Shown: positions 60,689 to 64,000 of the stretch, in pieces
Position numbering within the stretch: the stretch's first letter is position 1
Layout: each line of letters opens with the position of its first letter
Source: Chryseobacterium ureilyticum
GTDB lineage: Bacteria > Bacteroidota > Bacteroidia > Flavobacteriales > Weeksellaceae
Assembly: GCF_900156735.1 (NCBI RefSeq)
Contig: NZ_FTOL01000011.1
Span: 1 to 64,000 of the forward strand
DNA: 64,000 nucleotides
Direction: 5' to 3'
Notes under the pieces: model-generated
The model's input: the letters and a program-made list of their open reading frames with translations, nothing else
What the model was told of the DNA's origin: nothing
Databases searched by the model: none
Translations under genes and position numbers: made by a program

Positions 60689-61831
60689 ATGTCATTTGAA
60701 TCTTTAGGATTATCACACAATATCATTCGTTCAGTTAAAAAATTGGGTTATTTAAAGCCATTTCCAATTCAGGAGCAGGCTGTACCTGTTATTTTGCAGG
60801 GAAAAGATCTGATGGGAATTGCACAGACAGGTTCTGGGAAAACGGCTTGTTTTGTAATGCCTATTTTGGAGAAATTGCAAAATTCGGAAGTTAAAAAAGG
60901 ACGTAATGTTCAGGTTTTAATTCTGGTGCCTACCCGAGAATTGGCAATTCAGATTGATGAAGTTTTTAAAGCTTTTACTGATAATCTGAAACGCGAAATA
61001 CGTACAATGGCTGTTTATGGAGGAGTTTCCATTAATCCGCAGATGAAAGGAATGTTTGGTGTGGAAGTTCTTATAGCAACTCCAGGACGTCTATTGGACT
61101 TGATTGATCATAATGCATTGAGTATTTCAGGAATTCAGCATTTGGTCATTGATGAAGCAGATAAAATGTTTCAGTTAGGTTTTGGAGAGGAAATGAATAA
61201 ACTTTTTGCTCAAATGCCTGTAGTAAAGCAAACCACTTTGTTTTCGGCAACGTTAAATGATAAAGTTTCTGAAATGAAGGAACGTTTATCCATTAATCCT
61301 GTGATTGTTGAAATTAAGAAAGAAGAAGTTGAAATTGACAATATTGAACAACTTGCTTATCATGTTTCTCCTGAAAATAAAGGACCTTTTCTACGTTACC
61401 TGATTAAAGAAAAGAAGGTTGAGAAAGCTTTGATTTTTGTTTCGTCTACAAGATCGGCTGATAATCTGGTTGAAAAACTTAAGAAGAATAAAATTAAGGC
61501 TGTAGCGATCCATAGTCAAAAGTCACAAGGAGCCCGTAGGAATAATCTGGAAGAATTTAAATCAAGCGGAGCACAGATCTTAGTTGCTACGGATTTAATT
61601 GGTAGAGGTATACATATTGATTTCCTGCCTTGTGTTATTAATTATGAATTACCTCGCTCACCGCTGGATTATATTCACCGTATTGGTAGAACAGGACGTG
61701 CCAACGAAAAAGGAACTGCTATTAATATTTTAACTGATGATGAGTTGCAGCATTTTAGGGTAATTCAAAAGAAAATGGGGAAAAAAGTACCTTTGCAGAG
61801 AACAGAGGATATTAATTTGCATGGTTATTAA
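60689..61831 (+). CDS. DEAD-box RNA helicase
   Basis: 380 residues, a minimal core. Q motif (FPIQEQAVP), Walker A AQTGSGKT, PTRELAIQ, GGVS, TPGRLLDL, DEAD (VIDEADKMF), SAT, then helicase C with IFVSSTRS, ATDLIGRGIHIDFLP and HRIGRTGRANEKG. It has almost no C-terminal extension, unlike RhlE or DeaD, so the exact RNA target cannot be inferred. Typical roles are ribosome assembly or RNA decay. Confidence 0.93.
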   Translation: MSFESLGLSHNIIRSVKKLGYLKPFPIQEQAVPVILQGKDLMGIAQTGSGKTACFVMPILEKLQNSEVKKGRNVQVLILVPTRELAIQIDEVFKAFTDNLKREIRTMAVYGGVSINPQMKGMFGVEVLIATPGRLLDLIDHNALSISGIQHLVIDEADKMFQLGFGEEMNKLFAQMPVVKQTTLFSATLNDKVSEMKERLSINPVIVEIKKEEVEIDNIEQLAYHVSPENKGPFLRYLIKEKKVEKALIFVSSTRSADNLVEKLKKNKIKAVAIHSQKSQGARRNNLEEFKSSGAQILVATDLIGRGIHIDFLPCVINYELPRSPLDYIHRIGRTGRANEKGTAINILTDDELQHFRVIQKKMGKKVPLQRTEDINLHGY

Positions 61832-61853
61832 TATCATTTACAATAAATATTAC

Positions 61854-61886
61854 AGCTTCAATCTTATTTGATTGGAGCTTTTTTAT
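61854..61886 (+). terminator. Terminator of the helicase gene
   Basis: AGCTTCAATC (61854-61863) pairs with GATTGGAGCT (61870-61879), one wobble, followed by seven T. Confidence 0.82.
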
Positions 61887-62025
61887 TCATAATGAGAAAA
61901 TGTATACAATTAACATTTTTTTCATATTCAAATTTCTTGAATTTTGATAAATTTACCAAGCTATTTTGTCCACCAACAACCTAATTGGACAACTCTGCAA
62001 TATTTAAAAATTAAAAGCCAGACCA

Positions 62026-62562
62026 ATGAGCGATTTAGAAAAAAAGAAATTTCCGATAGGACAATTTGAAACGCCGGAAAATATTTGTGACACAACCTTG
62101 GATACTTATATCAAAGTCATAAAAGATTTTCCAGGCAGATTGAAAAACCTCATTGAGCATTTTACAGATGAACAGCTGGATACTCCTTACAGAGAAGGAG
62201 GATGGACAGTAAGACAGCTTGTAAACCACCTTTCGGATAGTCATATGAATAGTTTTATCCGTTTTAAACTGGCTCTTACAGAAGATAATCCTACTATTAA
62301 ACCTTATGATGAAGCAAAATGGGCAGAACTTCAGGATAGTTTTCACATGCCTGTAAAACCGGCTATGAGAATACTTAAAGGAACTCACCAACGATGGACC
62401 GTGCTTCTCAAAAGCCTTACCAATAAACAATTTGAGAGAACATTCTACCATCCTGAGCATAATAAAAATTACAATCTTAGGGAAAGTTTAGCTTTATATG
62501 TATGGCATTGCGATCATCATTTTGCACATATTGAAAATCTGAAGAAAGAAAAAGGTTGGTAA
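62026..62562 (+). CDS. YfiT/BstA-like DinB-family protein (bacillithiol transferase type)
   Basis: 178 residues, starting with the YfiT signature KFPIGQFETPE. DinB four-helix fold with metal His in NHLSDSHMNSF (~66-71) and WHCDHHFAHI near the end. YfiT-type proteins are annotated as bacillithiol S-transferases or metal-dependent hydrolases. First gene of a tight four-gene operon that also encodes YtxJ, which supports a bacillithiol link. Confidence 0.85.
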   Translation: MSDLEKKKFPIGQFETPENICDTTLDTYIKVIKDFPGRLKNLIEHFTDEQLDTPYREGGWTVRQLVNHLSDSHMNSFIRFKLALTEDNPTIKPYDEAKWAELQDSFHMPVKPAMRILKGTHQRWTVLLKSLTNKQFERTFYHPEHNKNYNLRESLALYVWHCDHHFAHIENLKKEKGW

Positions 62563-63017
62563 AGAAGAGTTTTAATAATCCGATCTACTTTGAGGAAGTT
62601 ATAGAAAGAATTTCTAAATTATCTGTGAACAGCCCTGGAAAATGGGGTGAAATGAATGTTTCACAGATGTTAAAGCATTGTGATCTAGTGCTTCAAGTAG
62701 CATTACAAAAAATAGAACTTCCTTCAATTAATATACTTTTTAGAGGAATTGGAATTCTTACTAAGCGGGAAATGTATGTTTTCAATAACGGAATTCCCAG
62801 AAACATGCCTACTTTTCAAAAACTAATCGTTAATTTTGAGTGTGATTTCGATGAATCAAAAACCAATCTACTGAAAACATTGATGGAATTCAGAGCTGCT
62901 TGTGAAAATAAAACTTTACCTGAGAGTCATCAATTATTCGGAAACATGACTGAAAAAGACTGGGAATTTTTAGAATATAAACATCTTGATCATCATTTAA
63001 AACAATTTAATGTATGA
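62556..63017 (+). CDS. DUF1569 protein
   Basis: 153 residues from a TTG start at 62556 that overlaps the yfiT-like stop by 7 bp. The pattern GKWGEMNVSQMLKHCDLVLQ and the C-terminal HHLKQF match DUF1569, a DinB-superfamily relative with conserved His (KHCD; LDHHLKQ). Possibly another thiol-transfer enzyme. It overlaps the next gene by 4 bp, so the operon is translationally coupled throughout. Confidence 0.75.
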   Translation: MVKKSFNNPIYFEEVIERISKLSVNSPGKWGEMNVSQMLKHCDLVLQVALQKIELPSINILFRGIGILTKREMYVFNNGIPRNMPTFQKLIVNFECDFDESKTNLLKTLMEFRAACENKTLPESHQLFGNMTEKDWEFLEYKHLDHHLKQFNV

Positions 63018-63394
63018 GTTTTTTTGATAAAATATTCGGTGGAAGCAACAATGAAACCCCTGATCAAAAATCTTTCTGGAAAAAGATCGAGAAGGAAGAG
63101 GATCTTGCAAAGGCAATTGAACTTTCTTACCAACATAAAATAGCTATTTTTAAACATTCAACAAGCTGCTTTATCAGCAGAACTGTATTGAAAAACTTCG
63201 AAAAAGAAGTGGATGGTTCTGATGAAAAGCCGGAGCTTTACTTTTTGGACTTATTAGCTCACAGACCTATTTCCAATAAAATTGCTGAGGATCTTGGAAT
63301 AAGACATGAAAGTCCACAGCTGATCGTTATAGAAAACGGAAAGCCCGTTAACAGTGCTTCGCACCAGGATATTTCTTTAAGCCAGATTGTATAA
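63014..63394 (+). CDS. ytxJ: Bacillithiol system protein YtxJ-like
   Basis: 126 residues, monothiol thioredoxin-like fold. The conserved element reads FKHSTSCFISRTVLKNFE with one Cys, as in YtxJ (HST.C.IS), and ends with a SPQLIVIENGKPV cis-Pro loop and SASHQDIS. In Bacillus YtxJ is a proposed debacillithiolase/redox partner. It overlaps the DUF1569 start region by 4 bp and the crp-like gene by 1 bp. Confidence 0.83.
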   Translation: MSFFDKIFGGSNNETPDQKSFWKKIEKEEDLAKAIELSYQHKIAIFKHSTSCFISRTVLKNFEKEVDGSDEKPELYFLDLLAHRPISNKIAEDLGIRHESPQLIVIENGKPVNSASHQDISLSQIV

Positions 63395-63990
63395 TGAAGA
63401 ATATTAATGATTATTTAGCTAAAGTTCTCAATGTTCCGATTCAAAGTGTGAATGCTTGCAGCCTTCATTATGAAGTAAAGAAAATACCTAAAAACCAGTT
63501 TCTGCTTCAATACGGAGAAATATGCAGACATATATTCTTTGTAGAAAGAGGGTTATTAAAAATGTATTCCATTGATAAAAACGGGAAGGAACATATTATA
63601 CAGTTTGCTCCTGAAAGCTGGTTGATCTCTGATCGAAGCAGTCTTTATTTCAATGAAAAATCCAATTATTATATTGAAGCGGTAGAAGATTCTGAAGTTT
63701 TGTTTCTGCATCCTGACTTTTTCAATAAGCTGGTGGAACAGTTTCCAAATAGTATAGAAAGAAGTGATTTTTTACTTCAAAAACATATCAGAAGTCTTCA
63801 AAACAGAATCAATTCTTTATTAGGAGAAACTGCTGAAGAACGATATATGAAATTTATTAAAATGTATCCGGATTTGTTGCTGAGAGTTCCTCAATGGATG
63901 ATTGCTTCTTATCTTGGAATTACTCCTGAAAGTTTAAGCCGTGTCAGAAAAGAACTGGCAAGGAAGAATTTTATTCCTGATAATAAATAA
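63394..63990 (+). CDS. Crp/Fnr-family transcriptional regulator
   Basis: 198 residues. Cyclic-nucleotide-like sensor domain (~15-115; LQYGEICRHIFFVERGLLKMY) and a helix-turn-helix (RVPQWMIASYLGITPESLSRVRKEL). It lacks the Cys cluster of true Fnr proteins; Cys21 and Cys48 are not in that arrangement. It overlaps ytxJ by 1 bp and so probably senses a signal related to thiol or peroxide state and controls the operon; this is inferred from position. Confidence 0.85.
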   Translation: MKNINDYLAKVLNVPIQSVNACSLHYEVKKIPKNQFLLQYGEICRHIFFVERGLLKMYSIDKNGKEHIIQFAPESWLISDRSSLYFNEKSNYYIEAVEDSEVLFLHPDFFNKLVEQFPNSIERSDFLLQKHIRSLQNRINSLLGETAEERYMKFIKMYPDLLLRVPQWMIASYLGITPESLSRVRKELARKNFIPDNK

Positions 63991-64000
63991 AAAGGATTGA

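Noticed and set aside
1..64000. CRISPR arrays, tRNA or rRNA genes, intact insertion sequences
   Set aside because: I found no regularly spaced repeats, no cloverleaf with a CCA end, no rRNA sequence and no transposase ORF in the window.

Overview
The window looks like chromosome of a low-GC flavobacterium, most likely Chryseobacterium or a close Weeksellaceae relative. Four things point there: many secreted proteins end in a type IX secretion (T9SS) sorting domain with a 'YPNP' motif, promoters carry the Bacteroidota -7 box TAnnTTTG, ribosome binding sites are weak, and the last genes are bacillithiol-linked. I saw no tRNA, rRNA, CRISPR array or intact insertion sequence. All calls come from reading the sequence; no database was searched.

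Layout. 1-3175: the 3' end of an RHS polymorphic toxin with a lytic-transglycosylase-like tip and a lipoprotein immunity candidate, followed by a second, displaced RHS tip (DUF4329-like, broken by one stop codon) with its own NTF2-type lipoprotein immunity candidate. 3524-7518: secreted peptidases (S41 and two tandem M28 paralogues). 7741-8403: rplT and rpmI. 8498-22411: about 14 kb of membrane, lipoprotein and hypothetical genes plus a NarL-type two-component pair; this block separates rpmI-rplT from infC and thrS (22710-25282), genes that are often contiguous. 25375-29244: a DUF4932-like peptidase, an M19 dipeptidase and a TPR-like protein. 29393-33697: a leuA-leuC-leuD-leuB operon. 33897-37078: small envelope proteins, a MazG-like pyrophosphohydrolase and a TNT-like lipoprotein with a close downstream partner. 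37537-42877: two large T9SS metalloproteases. 43080-44734: DinB-like protein and acyl-CoA dehydrogenase. 44928-46802: secreted endonuclease I. 47209-48512: a SatD/DUF3307 pair behind a striking palindromic operator. 48549-50905: purC and purF. 51073-52020: glycerophosphodiesterase. 52193-55742: four tandem outer-membrane beta-barrel paralogues, with a possible small RNA between two of them. 56008-59105: aroB, a 23S rRNA pseudouridine synthase and pncA. 59477-61831: acyltransferase and DEAD-box helicase. 62026-63990: a four-gene bacillithiol-type cluster (YfiT/BstA-like, DUF1569, YtxJ, Crp-like regulator).

The most interesting points are the RHS tip-exchange locus, the TNT-like lipoprotein and its partner, the SatD operator with a nearly leaderless start, the apparent AUA start of infC, and the promoter-hairpin unit without an ORF among the porin-like genes.
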